Assembly: GCA_023333565.1 (NCBI GenBank)
Contig: JAJKFH010002198.1
Span: forward strand, 1,984,001 to 2,048,000
Source of the DNA: Puffinus mauretanicus
Taxonomy: Eukaryota > Chordata > Aves > Procellariiformes > Procellariidae
Direction: 5' to 3'
Length of the DNA stretch: 64,000 nt
In this document: piece after piece, positions 39,103 to 50,600 of the stretch
Layout of the letters: every line of letters begins with the position of its first letter
How positions within the stretch are numbered: position 1 is the first letter of the stretch
Position numbers and translations under genes: made by a program
Notes under the pieces: generated by a model
The model's database searches: none
What the model was told of the DNA's origin: nothing
What the model saw: the letters and a program-made list of their open reading frames with translations, nothing else

Positions 39103-41360
39103 AGCTCTAATGAGATGTATCTATGAAAGGAACAGAATGACCTATACCCTACCAGGACAGAAGCTCTGTGCACTGTATGTAGGCTTTGACTTCCACAGGC
39201 AATATCGTAACAGGCACTTCTGGCTGATTCACTATAATCACTCCTGCGTTGCAGTGCTGCTTTGCTATTTTGTGATTTTACAGGTCATTATAGCAATGGA
39301 AGTGCTGTCATCTAGACAAAATGTAAAAGTACACATTTCCCTTGAGAACTGATAGCAACCTCAGTTACATTTTCTATAGGATAGCCATGTTTTTTGCCTA
39401 TACACATTTCCTTTGCTATTTCAATTTAAATCAAAGAGTGGTAGTATTGTTTCTACACATTCACAGTAGAAGTGATGTGCCCTAAAGCATAATGATTCTG
39501 TTTTTCCTGTATATACAGTTTTCACAGTGATGCTTTGGGAAGCCAAAAAAATGATGGGTTTTTTTGATAGATGATATGAGTGGAGGTGACTTAGATTTTT
39601 AAATATTTAAGAAAAATAAGATGCCTCAGAAACAGGGGAGAGGATTCATATCTGTTTTCTTTCCCTTTACAGGCAGAGGTGAAAGTATACTGAAAGCCCA
39701 TTTTCCTCTTTAAGGAAAGGTTAACCATACCAGACTAATCTCAAAGTGATGTGAACCAATGCTGCCAGCAATACTAAAATTTTCAAGCACCTAGCTAGGT
39801 TCTGTGGAAAAAAAAGAAAAAAAAAAAAATCTTTAAGCCAATAACCAAATCTGAAGGTAAGAAGAAAAGTCCCCAGGGCAGGGGGATTGTTGATTTTGAT
39901 TTTGTTTATTATTGTCTTTCCCTGGAATATGGGGTACAGATATGTTTTATTTAACATATTTTCTGCTTCTACAGGCACTTAAGCTACTGGCAATGGCCTT
40001 CATTTCTTATACTCTTTTTGAGACATCTTGTAATTGTGGCTTTTGACCTTTTATTGTAAGTCATAAGTTACATGTAAGGTCTTCAGTGGCCCCCAGGAGC
40101 ATATGAGCAAAATGTTTTTTGAACCTTCTGAACTAGACATTTACTGAATAATTGCAGTGTTGAGGGATAATCCTTAAAAACACAGGTGCTTCCATTCCTA
40201 TGGCACACAATCACATTATCTTTATGTTTCTGCTGAAGTAATGCAATTCAAGACTTAATAACAGTATTAAATTGCATAATTAGTTTAGAGGCATTAAAGC
40301 ACACCGAGATGTATTGAGACAATTAAGATCTTTAGCAACATTGCCTTATGACAGTTGCTGCCTCTGGAAGGCAACACAACATTAGCATACAATCAGCCCA
40401 ACCAAGGGCTCTCACTGGGATAAGATTTTAAATTACTTAATAAAGACTTTACAGACAAAAATTCTGTGATCATCTTCATGGGGTTCATGAGTCAAGTAAG
40501 GTCCTGATTTATTACAAGTTAACAATGAAATTACAGAAATTATGTATCTTGCTGACATTACAGAAAATGAGACAGAAAACTCAGCTATTTTTCTAAATGC
40601 AATAAGAGGAATAATGTCAAAGCCGGAGTTAAAACCCCCAAGGCTGAGCTCAGATAGCAGTCCTGCATTAGTATAATGAAATGCCAATGCAGAATACCCA
40701 ACAGAACTTACTGTGTTGGTTTTTTTCTCGCAGAAAATGGGCCAATACGGGTAACTTCTGAATTAACTGACTTCAGGAGGAATAATACCGCTCCAGTGTT
40801 ACGAAAATGATAACAGCATCAATTCTAAAAAACACTGCATCTTTTCCTTCAGCAATATCCCTACGGCTCAATTTCCCAGAGACATAGGAAATGCCCTAAA
40901 GGGGGCTGTACCACGTAACGTAACTACTTATTTTAGTCTGATGTGAATCATCCATTGCAGCAGCCTCTCTCCAAGATCATAGGAAAAAGCCCAATGGCTA
41001 ATTTAGATTGAACATCCAACATCTAGACAGATAACTTTAGGCAAGTTGGATTCCACTCAAAACCAAGTCAAGAGTCTGATAAAAATCTGGCCTTTTCCTT
41101 CTTACAAAGCAATGATACAGTCAAGATTTGAAGATTTTTCAAGCCAGCAAATATCACCCTCTTCACAGCCATCTGAAAATGGTCTGAAATCCATTGATTG
41201 CTAAACCAAACTTCTGAAGCTTATATCAAATCTCCCAAAGCAACACAGCTTACCCAGTAATTCCTACATTTCTACCTGGTTTGTTTGGCTATTGTTTAGT
41301 TAGCAACATTTCTGAACAGAAATCTAAGAACGTATAATGAGAAAACGAGTTTGACCTTAG
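39103..41360. other. Non-coding unique DNA, no gene seen
   Basis: AT-rich sequence with no recognised gene or mobile element. A segment near 40200-40420, with several TAAT/ATTA words and little low-complexity, could be a conserved non-coding element, but this is only an impression. Confidence 0.5.
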
Positions 41361-41632
41361 TCCAGTCTAAACCTCCCTTGGCGCAACTTGAGGCCATTTC
41401 CTCTCATCCTATCGCTAGTTACTTGGGAGAAGAGACCAACCCCCACCTCGCTACAACCTCCTGTCAGGTAGTTGTAGAGCGCGATGAAGTCTCCCCTCAG
41501 CCTCCTCTTCTCCAGACTAAACAGTCCCAGTTCCCTCAGCCGCTCCTCATAAGACTTGTGCTCCAGGCCCTTCACCAGCTTCGTTGCCCTCCTCTGGACA
41601 CGCTCCAGCACCTCAATGTCCTTCTTGTAGTG
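41361..41632 (-). mobile_element. CR1 LINE internal fragment without its 3' end
   Basis: This is a piece of the CR1 ORF2 C-terminal region on the minus strand. It encodes [60 protein letters not shown] and [11 protein letters not shown]. It closely matches the region 9323-9596 of the first CR1 and so is the same subfamily. Both ends are abrupt. The 3' untranslated region and terminal repeats, which CR1 insertions normally keep, are missing. It keeps about eight CpGs, suggesting it is not the oldest copy. Confidence 0.9.
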
Positions 41633-43205
41633 CTTACAGACAGGAACACTAGCTGCTTCAACTCTGAATGTTATCACATTCCTGTAGTTATTCATGTCTT
41701 TGAAAAAGAAATTGTCTGTATGTGCTTTTTTCCAGTTTAGGAATCAGGTCATAATCTCGTTCAATATTAAGTCAATGAAAGAAATCCAGCGTCAACCCCC
41801 ATGAAGCAAAAACAATGTAAAAAGAGAAGCAAGCATTTCTAATTGCTCAATATTGGTCCTATTCTGGAATAAAGCCTGGCAAAGCACTGATGAAACTGCC
41901 TCTGATGTCATCTATTCCTTTGAGTAGTACAGTTTTCTTATGGGGAGCTAATTTAACGGGAAGATCAGTTCAAACAACAGGGTGGTTATAGTTTAATAGC
42001 TAGTCATTTTCAAGGACAGCCTTTCTACCTTGCAGCAGGTAAGTAAATTCCATCTAGAAAACTTTTTTCCCCACCATGTAACTTCAAACGAGAACTTTTC
42101 AAGGCGCCGCTATTTGTATGGTTACATAGTATAAGAATAGCTCTTTCTCAGCCCAGCAAACAAAAGAAAAAACTGGGAACATTTTAATAAGCCTGTAAAT
42201 TCAAAAAGCAGTGTGAAATTATGAAAAGTGTATTGATGCCTCAAACACTGTTATATATGCATTAGATGTAAAAATGTCACCTATTTAAAAGTGTACCACT
42301 CTGTGCTCTGAAAGAGAAGAAAGCAGAGTAAGGGAACGCATGATGGGTAAGAGTAAGGGTCCAGCAATGCAAGCTCCCAGGTGGGGTAAGCCCTCAACCA
42401 GGTGGAATCATCTTCTTATTTCAGGCAGAAAGAGTGGCTGTTGGTTGTTTACTTTCAAATTTAAATGAGATGCATTTCAAAGCAATGTTAGCTGAGACAG
42501 AGATTTGCTCTGGTGCAGAGAACAGAATTTTATAATGGGCATGACTGACAATTATTTTACTTAAAAGAAGCCTATCTTTTCACAACTGTCTAGCATTCAA
42601 ATGACTTGGTAAACTCATGATACTCTCTCCAGTAAATCAATGTGCAACCAATCTGTGGCCATTTACTTCAGACATGACCTTTTCTCTAAGATTTTATACT
42701 TTAATGAAGAAGCATGTACCTTGTTTGGGGGAGGGGGAGAAACACCACTCTGAAGAAATATCTTTCATAGTTTGTTTCTGGTTCTTCTAATGGTGCAACA
42801 GTACTTACTGAATGATAGGTCAGATTTGCTGGGCTTTACCCTAGTTTCTTCTCACAAGTCTGAGATTATTAAAAAACCCTTAAATTCACATGAGGTTACT
42901 AGAAAAATAGCTCACCATCAACATACTCTGTTGCTCTGGAGTGATAGGTTATTGCCCATATCCTTGCCTGCCAGTAAGCCCAATTATTAATTAAAGCTGC
43001 TCCAACCCAACTACTCTACTCAATCCAAAGCTCAACTCAGAAGGAAGAGGTACAAGGAAAGAAGTCACTCTTCTCCACTTTTGAATGCACCCTTGCTCAA
43101 GATGAAGAGTCAAAACCACTGTTTCTTAAAAGACGATGTTGATATAATTTTGCAATAAATCTATGCATAGTATTTATACTTATTCACTCTTAGATGCTAA
43201 AGCTT

Positions 43206-43222
43206 TGGGGGGGGGGGGTGGT
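43206..43222. repeat. Poly-G run
   Basis: A run of about twelve G followed by TGGTGGG. Such a run can be polymorphic and prone to sequencing error. Confidence 0.8.
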
Positions 43223-46200
43223 GGGAAACAACTCAACCAAAAACCAACCAAATATTGCCAGGAACAGAGAGTTTAGGGTAATCCTGAATTTTCATTGTAC
43301 TGTTGGAAGGAATTTGTAGGCTTTGCTGAAATAATGCTGCTGCACCAAGCACCCTGCAAGCCTCAGTGCCAACCAGTTTGTACAGCACAGCACTGCCCCG
43401 GGGCTCCTCACAGAGACCAGCGAGTCTCATGCCAGGATTAGTCCCAGAGTAACAGAGGAACCACACAGGTGCTCCAAAACAAAGCCCCACAGAGAAATTT
43501 TCAGCTACACTTTTCTTTATTTCCCTTTCCTTGCCTTTCTTAAATATAGGAACATTTTCCCCCTAACTTATATTGCATGGTCTATACTCTCTCCAATCTA
43601 CCTCTATCTCTTGGTTTAAGAAACTAGTTTGCCGAATTCTCCTACAAGAATTGCTAAGATGACAAGATTGCTACACGCTCCACAGTGGCATATTCCAGAA
43701 CATTGCACTGCAAGTCATATCAGAAAAATATGCTGAGCTGTAGGTCATTCACTAAAAGGAAATTAAGTTTTTCTTCTGCCAGGGAACCACTAAAGTTTCT
43801 TATGTCCAGATTAATTGTATCTACTAACTTTAATTTTCCAGCAACAGGATCAGAAGATCAGCTACTTGGGAATTCTGTATCTGTAGGAATTTAAGTCAAA
43901 AGATAAAAAGCTCCAAAAAGCCTTTTAGCAAATATATAACATCAAGAGTAAAATATAGATACAGATCAAGTAATAAAGCAAAACAAAAAAAAAGAAAGAA
44001 ATTTAAACTTTCCATCATTATAATACCTCAACTGATGCTGAGAAGTGGTTTTTCCAGCTGACCAGAGAGAAGTCTAACTGAAATCTTGTAAGAATTTTAA
44101 TTATGAAAAACCTTATTTGCTATTACATAAAGTTCTTTTACTTGTTCAGAAAGGAGAAAAATAGCAAATTCCTACCTCAGGTTCACATGTCTGAAAATAC
44201 TAACATTATAGCAAGGAAAGGAAAAAGGACAATTAGAAAATGGTCTAATTCCTCCTAATGAATTCTCTGATTTCATCTTTTTTGCTCACATCAATAAAAA
44301 ACAAGTTCCTCTTTACAAGAAGATATTCTTACATCAATGTACTGTTAATGTTGACATTTTGAAGATTACTTAAAGTTCTTTTTATTGTCAAAGGAATTCA
44401 AAGAATCCAGCCAGATGTGGTCTTTTCGATCCAGGTTATTTCTTCAAATAGAGCCCAAGCAGAAATTAAAAATATTCCAGTTTTATATGCTTATTCAAAT
44501 CAAAATGATTTTTTGAGCTTTCAGAGTTTTAGCTATAATTAGGTATCAATTTATGCAGAAAAATGCTGCATTTTGAAAAAGCATTTTGGAAAATAGTTGT
44601 TCAAGTGAGATGTGTTCTTCATTTTATCCCCATATTTTTTCAACTTTTTTTTTTAATGTCACATCTAAACTTCCTCAAGCTTTATCTTTTGTTTTTCTTT
44701 TTTTTTTTCTGGCAAATAGTTATCAAGATAACAATCTTGATTATCTAAGACAATAATCAATGACAAAAACCAGAAAGCAGGTATTTTACAAATAACTGTC
44801 AAGTCCACTTTTGTGGTTAGATAACAACAATTTAATTTAATTGACAAAAAGATAAGCTCTCTATTTTTAGGTTTCCTGTTACCATCGTTAACATACTAGG
44901 CTGGTACACATTTTGCAACCTTGAATATTAAGCATCACATTTACTTGAAGTTGAAACTCAGTACCATAAAAAAAAATGCAGTTGAGTTGTACTTATAGGT
45001 AAATATTCTCTGTCGGGGTGCCTGAAAGCCCACTAAGCTATAAGGAGCCCCTAGTTATCTATTCGTAATAGAGAACTACAACCTAAGAATACCTACCAAA
45101 AAGAGAAAAATTAGCATACAGACAAAAGTCACATAAAGCAAATTTTCGTTTCCAATTTAAAATCAAAATAGCTAAACTTTCCCTTTGCCTCTACTTTGAG
45201 CCTCGCTACTTCAAAAATTTGCAAAATTATTTGCTATAACTCGGGTGCTTTCGCTTTTCACATGCTGATGTGAAACACAGCAGCCATCACAACCGACTAC
45301 CCAACCATCCACATGTTATGCAGCACATTTGATTTACACCATACATTTGCCGTTTCCGGCTGTATAATAATCTGCACCTTTGGACTCTGTGGCAAGACGT
45401 AACGTGCAGATCATTTCACATCCGACGGGCACTTGGAGGGGACACTGCACTTAAGAGGCCAGGAAGCCACTTCATTATGAGAGTAGCTCAGAAGTTCTTC
45501 CAGCGTGTCTAGCCCAGCTGCCTGAGGAGCCCATCAAGAACCAGCTGTTAGAAAATATCTCACAAGAACTTGCCATTTGCATCCTGTGATTGCTATCCAA
45601 AAAGGAAAAAAGGTGGAGGAACCATCTGATGTGACAGAGTAGCTGGCAATTCCTGCAGAGTTGTATCCTGATCAAATGATTTGCAAGAGTGTTTGAAGTA
45701 AGAGATTAATATTAACAGGTAACTAACGACGGACAGTATGTTTGCTAACAAAATCTAAACATATTTTAGCAAGGAAAATACAGATTTATTTATTTTTTTA
45801 AACCTTGCCAATTAGTTACATATTTTTGCAATAACATAAACGTAACTTGCTTGTTACCACAGCAAGACACGTAGCTAAATTCTGGGACACTGTGAATAGC
45901 TGGGATGTAAATGTGATGGGAGTAATTTATTTTTCCTTTGCATTAGTCTTGTGTTTTATTTTACAAAACTAGCAGGGTTTTTTTCTTTCACTTTTGCCTG
46001 GGGATACATATCTGTACTGTTCACAAGATCCCTTACCTGGTTTACAAGCAGGTAATAAATGAATAGAGTAACAACGTATTTTAAAAACTCAAGACCAGTT
46101 TTTGTTCAGCTATCAGAAATAATACCTATAAATGTGTAGATATATTTAAAAAGACACTTCTTAAACTATATTATCTTCAGCTTTTTTTGCATACTTAGTA

Positions 46201-47276
46201 AGATTTCTTGAAACCTAATAAAAGTATGTATTTCTAAGGAACTGCTTCTGAATTCTACAGTTCTTAGATCCAAAATAAGCAGTTTGCATAAAATTACTTT
46301 AAATTCGTTACCTATGTAAGAACCTCATTCACTCATGTTCCTGACAGGAACATCTACTACAGAAAGCAAAGGTTAGAGTAAGCAAATATCCCAGAGAGTA
46401 ACAAGCAAATTATTGTCTACCCTATGGGGAAATTGGTACATTTTCTATTTTTTTGCCAACTGAGTTTCAAACCTGGAAAAGTTAAACCAAACTAAATGTC
46501 TATAGGAGACTGTTCTGTAGTCTCATTTGTGGAAAACTGTAATCTCTGTTCTGCTTCTCTTGTCTCTGTAACTGCCCTGAACATCATCAAGTGAGAGACA
46601 GTAATCACAGAGAAGCTAGGCACGGTGCATTACCTGTCCTGGGAGCATCACTAAAGCAGAAGCATCCTCTGTTAGCTATCTTGCACAGTATCTGCTGTGT
46701 ATTAGCTCTAGCAGATCCAGACCAAAGGAAGGTCATTGCCTCAAAAGCTAGTAGAGATGAATGGAGAAACTGAGACAGTTAGTTAAAAAAAAAAGCGGCC
46801 TGAGCACACTTTGCCTTGGGTAATTTGTCTTGTTACAAGTTCCCAGAGATATACATGGAGCTCAAAGGAAGAGACGGTCCATAACCCATGCACTCTCCTT
46901 GAACCAGCATTCCCATCAATATTTTACTCCTCATCTCTAAAACAATCAGATAACTTTCCCTTTGAATTGTGACTTCAAAGCAATCAAAGTTTTGGATCTG
47001 AAAAAGTTTTCTGATTATATACTTAATCTAATAAAAAGTAGCATACAGGATGATTTACAAAATATTTTCCTATAAAGGATGACAATTTCTTTGGAATCTT
47101 TCCTGTTCCAGACATCCCTGGGATGATCATTAAACCCTGGCAGCTTAAAGACTACCTCTATGTACTTATCAAATCTTACTCCAGCTCTTACAAGATAAGA
47201 TGAAACGATACTCTTACTAGCCAGGCTCAAGAGTTATGGCAGTCTAAAATGCAGAGCACTTTACTTGATGACAGAT

Positions 47277-47371
47277 TTTTTTTTTTTTTAATAGAATTTT
47301 GAATGGTTTTTTTGTTGTTGTTGTGGGTTTGTTCTTTGGGTCTTTTTTTTTTTTCTTTTTTTTTTTTTCCT
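47277..47371. repeat. T-rich low-complexity tract
   Basis: Long T-runs interrupted by GTTGTTGTTG and GGGTTTGTTC words. It is simple sequence with no sign of a mobile-element tail belonging to a recognisable body. Confidence 0.8.
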
Positions 47372-47604
47372 AAAGTAGGATAAGAAGTCGTAAAACAACA
47401 TAAGTAAATGGAAAAGGACAGTGTTTTCTAAAGAGACAACTGAAGTGGTCCAGCAGCTATATAAACAAAAGGAACATTATAAAATGTATTGGAGGGAAAA
47501 AAACCTCTCTAATTTTTGTACAAGAGTCAACACAAAACATAGGTGACTTCTACCTGCATTGTAATTGATGACAAAACCTGGCTTTTATTCTCAAAGGAAC
47601 CAAC

Positions 47605-47660
47605 ACCCCCCAAAAAAAACCCAACACCCCCCAAAAAAACCCCAACCCTCCCCATCCCCC
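47605..47660 (-). repeat. C-run tract, G-quadruplex motif on minus strand
   Basis: The plus strand holds two near-identical units of about 20 bases (AACACCCCCCAAAAAAA plus CCC) followed by CCCCAACCCTCCCCATCCCCC. On the minus strand this gives seven G-runs of three to six, several joined by loops of one to eight bases, which satisfies the usual G-quadruplex pattern. Confidence 0.7.
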
Positions 47661-50600
47661 TGGTTCTATGGGTGTTTGCTTGCAGTATTACAAGCTACCT
47701 GAGCCTTTGCCGAGAAATGTGTTTTGATTTCAGATCCAACATTTTCTCTCTGCAACTCTCTGCTTTTTGTTCCCTCTGATTATGTTTTGTAGCACACTTG
47801 ATCAAGTGGGTCTCTCCCATGAGGATGCTCACACCAAACCAATGACCAACCTGGTTGCTGACTAGCCCACTGTGGTAAGACAAGGTAGCAACAATACTCC
47901 CCTTCCCCTCCCAAAACTAAGTAGGATATAATATTCAAAGAACACTTTGAAAAGAAAAGCAAACAGCAGTCTGAACCCCACTATATCAAATGTCATGCTA
48001 CATTTGAAAAAAAGAAACTAGCTTATAATATAGTAATACAAATGCAATAATGAAGTCTGTGTTTTCTTTCATCTGTCTTTCCCTCTTTGCTTTACTTTCC
48101 CTTCCACTTCTGTAAACACAATTTCAATCTTTTAAGTTACTTTTTCTTGAGCTGTAGCATTTTTTTTGTGGGTGCCTCTAGCATCTTTCAGCCTCTAAAA
48201 TCTCCCTTTCATTTTCATACCCTTCCCCTCTGTCTCTCCCTGTTACCGAGATGTTCCCTGTTCCTTTTCCTTCTTCCCACTTGTTTATTTGAGCCATTTC
48301 TCTCTTTTAGCAATTTCTTGATACCCCTCTTGATGATCTTTTTTCAGCAACAAGTAGTATCTGAACTGCTGCATCAGTGCCACAGTAGTTTGGAAGTTTA
48401 AGATGTTTAAATGGTGTGTTTTGAATTTTTTTGTCACAGTCTATTTTGTTGATTTATACTTCAAACATTTGTATTCTGAACGGGACTTTTCATGGGGATT
48501 TCGCAATACCATGCAAAGGTGGAAGCAAAGGCAAGGAAACATCATAAAAGAGCTGGACAGGTTGCAAACAGCAATGTCGAAACAAGAAAAACCAAATATA
48601 TTGCTTTCATCCCCAGAGAGCTTCCACTGCCAGGTGCCCTCAGAAGGGCAAGAGGTGGCCTCTAACTCAGTCAGGACATGGAGACCCACCACCATCGTGT
48701 CCAAGGGAGCAAAAGCAGAGCAGAGCAGAGCCAAGCCTTCTTTTGCCTTCAAGTAGGGAGTAGAAAGGACACTTAGAATTTGGACCTATTTCAAAAAGAT
48801 GTCCTAACAGTCCCATGGAGAAAGAGAGATAAGGAAATGCATTACCTCTGCTCTAATTTACTTTTCCAGTGTATAGGTTGGAGTTCTTTATCTCTGCATA
48901 TGTCCCTTATAAATTATGGTAAGGAGGGCATGAACCTGGTGATGAGGCACACTGTAAGTTGTGAACTACAACTATGAAAGCCTGTAAAGGAAAACCCTGG
49001 GAATCAGTGTTGATATAAGCATAGGAAAGAGAAAAGCAAGTCCAGGAATTGTGAAATTTACCCAGGGATATTTACAGATTACTAGTATTTTATAATATAA
49101 CACTTGAATAGAAAACTAGTTATGCTATTTGCTTTCACCTATTAAAAAAAATGAAGAAAGAAAAAGAATAAACAACCCAAAGTTTCAATTCCTGGGATTT
49201 TTTTTTTTCAGTCTTGCTTGGAAAATTAATAATGAAGACAAGGGGATATAATCCAAGTTACAGGGAATATATCTGCTTCCTCAGATGGTAACATGATAAA
49301 TCTTGACAAGGTATTTCACTTTCCAAGAATTCTCATATATTCACAGAAAAACAGAAATCTAGGAATTAGTATATCTTGGCAAGGAAAGGCTCTTCAGCAA
49401 GAGCAAAACACCCAACTGGATCAGAAAAAACTACCAGGTGTCATTAAAATGCTTGAGAAGATTTATTTCCAAAGGAAGTTACAAAAATCAGATGAGTTGG
49501 TTTGAAAAAAACTTGCTGAAGAATCAGAAAACAGTAGAAAGCTCTGAACAAGCCAACCACCTAGCTGAAATTTTTTCTGAGAGTCTTCTGACATTTCTCT
49601 TCTTGTTTTAGGCCACAGATTTATACAGTTATGCTCTTGAGAAAGTATTTCCATTTTGATTCACAAACACAAAAATAAAATAAATCTAAGCCTCACAGCT
49701 ACAGACAAACACCAATCCAACACAGAAAAAGATATTGTCACATCCCATTTTTTATTTTCTCATTTCAAAGCCAGCTCCATGATTTTGGGGGGCCTGCTTC
49801 ATTATTTTGATTAGAGTTGGGCAATTCTGGGAAATTTAAGCTAACACACTTTAATGAGTTCACAGAAAGAAAACCATCAGTGAAAGGAAAACTGTTTGAA
49901 GCCTGACTTGGCTAGAGAGATGGAAGAATCTGCTTCTAAATAGAGGATAAATCATAGAGAATAGTATCTTACAACCCATCCTGAAGAGCATGTCTGCTGA
50001 TAGGAACAGTGCTTACATGGGCAGCAAGCTAACATCTTTAGTAACTGCTAACAGCCACGGGGAAGTTAAGGAACGTGGCCATAAACAAAACTGGAAAAGT
50101 ATGTTAAGCCTCGTCAGTTCTTTCTAGCTGTTGCCAAGCTTTTGGGTGGCAGCACTGCTGGCAAACAAAACCAGAATAAAATATTTTTTCTGTAAACAGA
50201 TTAAGATTAAAAACATACAATTGTTTGTGCAACTTTAGCATTACTTCCATAGAGAGATGCAAATTAGAGCTAGAAGCTTAACACCATTAGGTTTTGGTAA
50301 CTATCAAGTAGAAGAACGTCTAGAGAAGACTCAACTACCTATATCCATTTTTTTCATATTTTCATACTTGAGATTTAGGTGCTCTGATCTGCTTTAAGTG
50401 GTCTGGTTAGATGATGCATACTTCAGGTAGTTTAAATGCAATACACTCCATGTTTTAATGGCTGCAAAATAAAACTCATCAACAGAGTTAGGCCAGAATA
50501 AACTTTCTGACAATGTCCCTCCCAAAGACCTTTTAGCATCTGAACTAGATTAGTGTCAGTACTCTCACCATCACTCTTGTGCATTTTCTTCTATTACATG

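Larger units (their letters stand above)
41633..47604. other. Non-coding unique DNA, no gene seen
   Basis: AT-rich unique DNA. It includes a poly-G run (43206-43217), a GC-richer patch near 43320-43480 without a recognisable product, poly-T near 44700, and a T-rich stretch around 47277-47371. No gene or mobile element could be supported. Confidence 0.55.

Noticed and set aside
48403..48756. 117-codon plus-strand open frame
   Set aside because: Overlapped by an equally long antisense frame, with no domain or homology I recognise.
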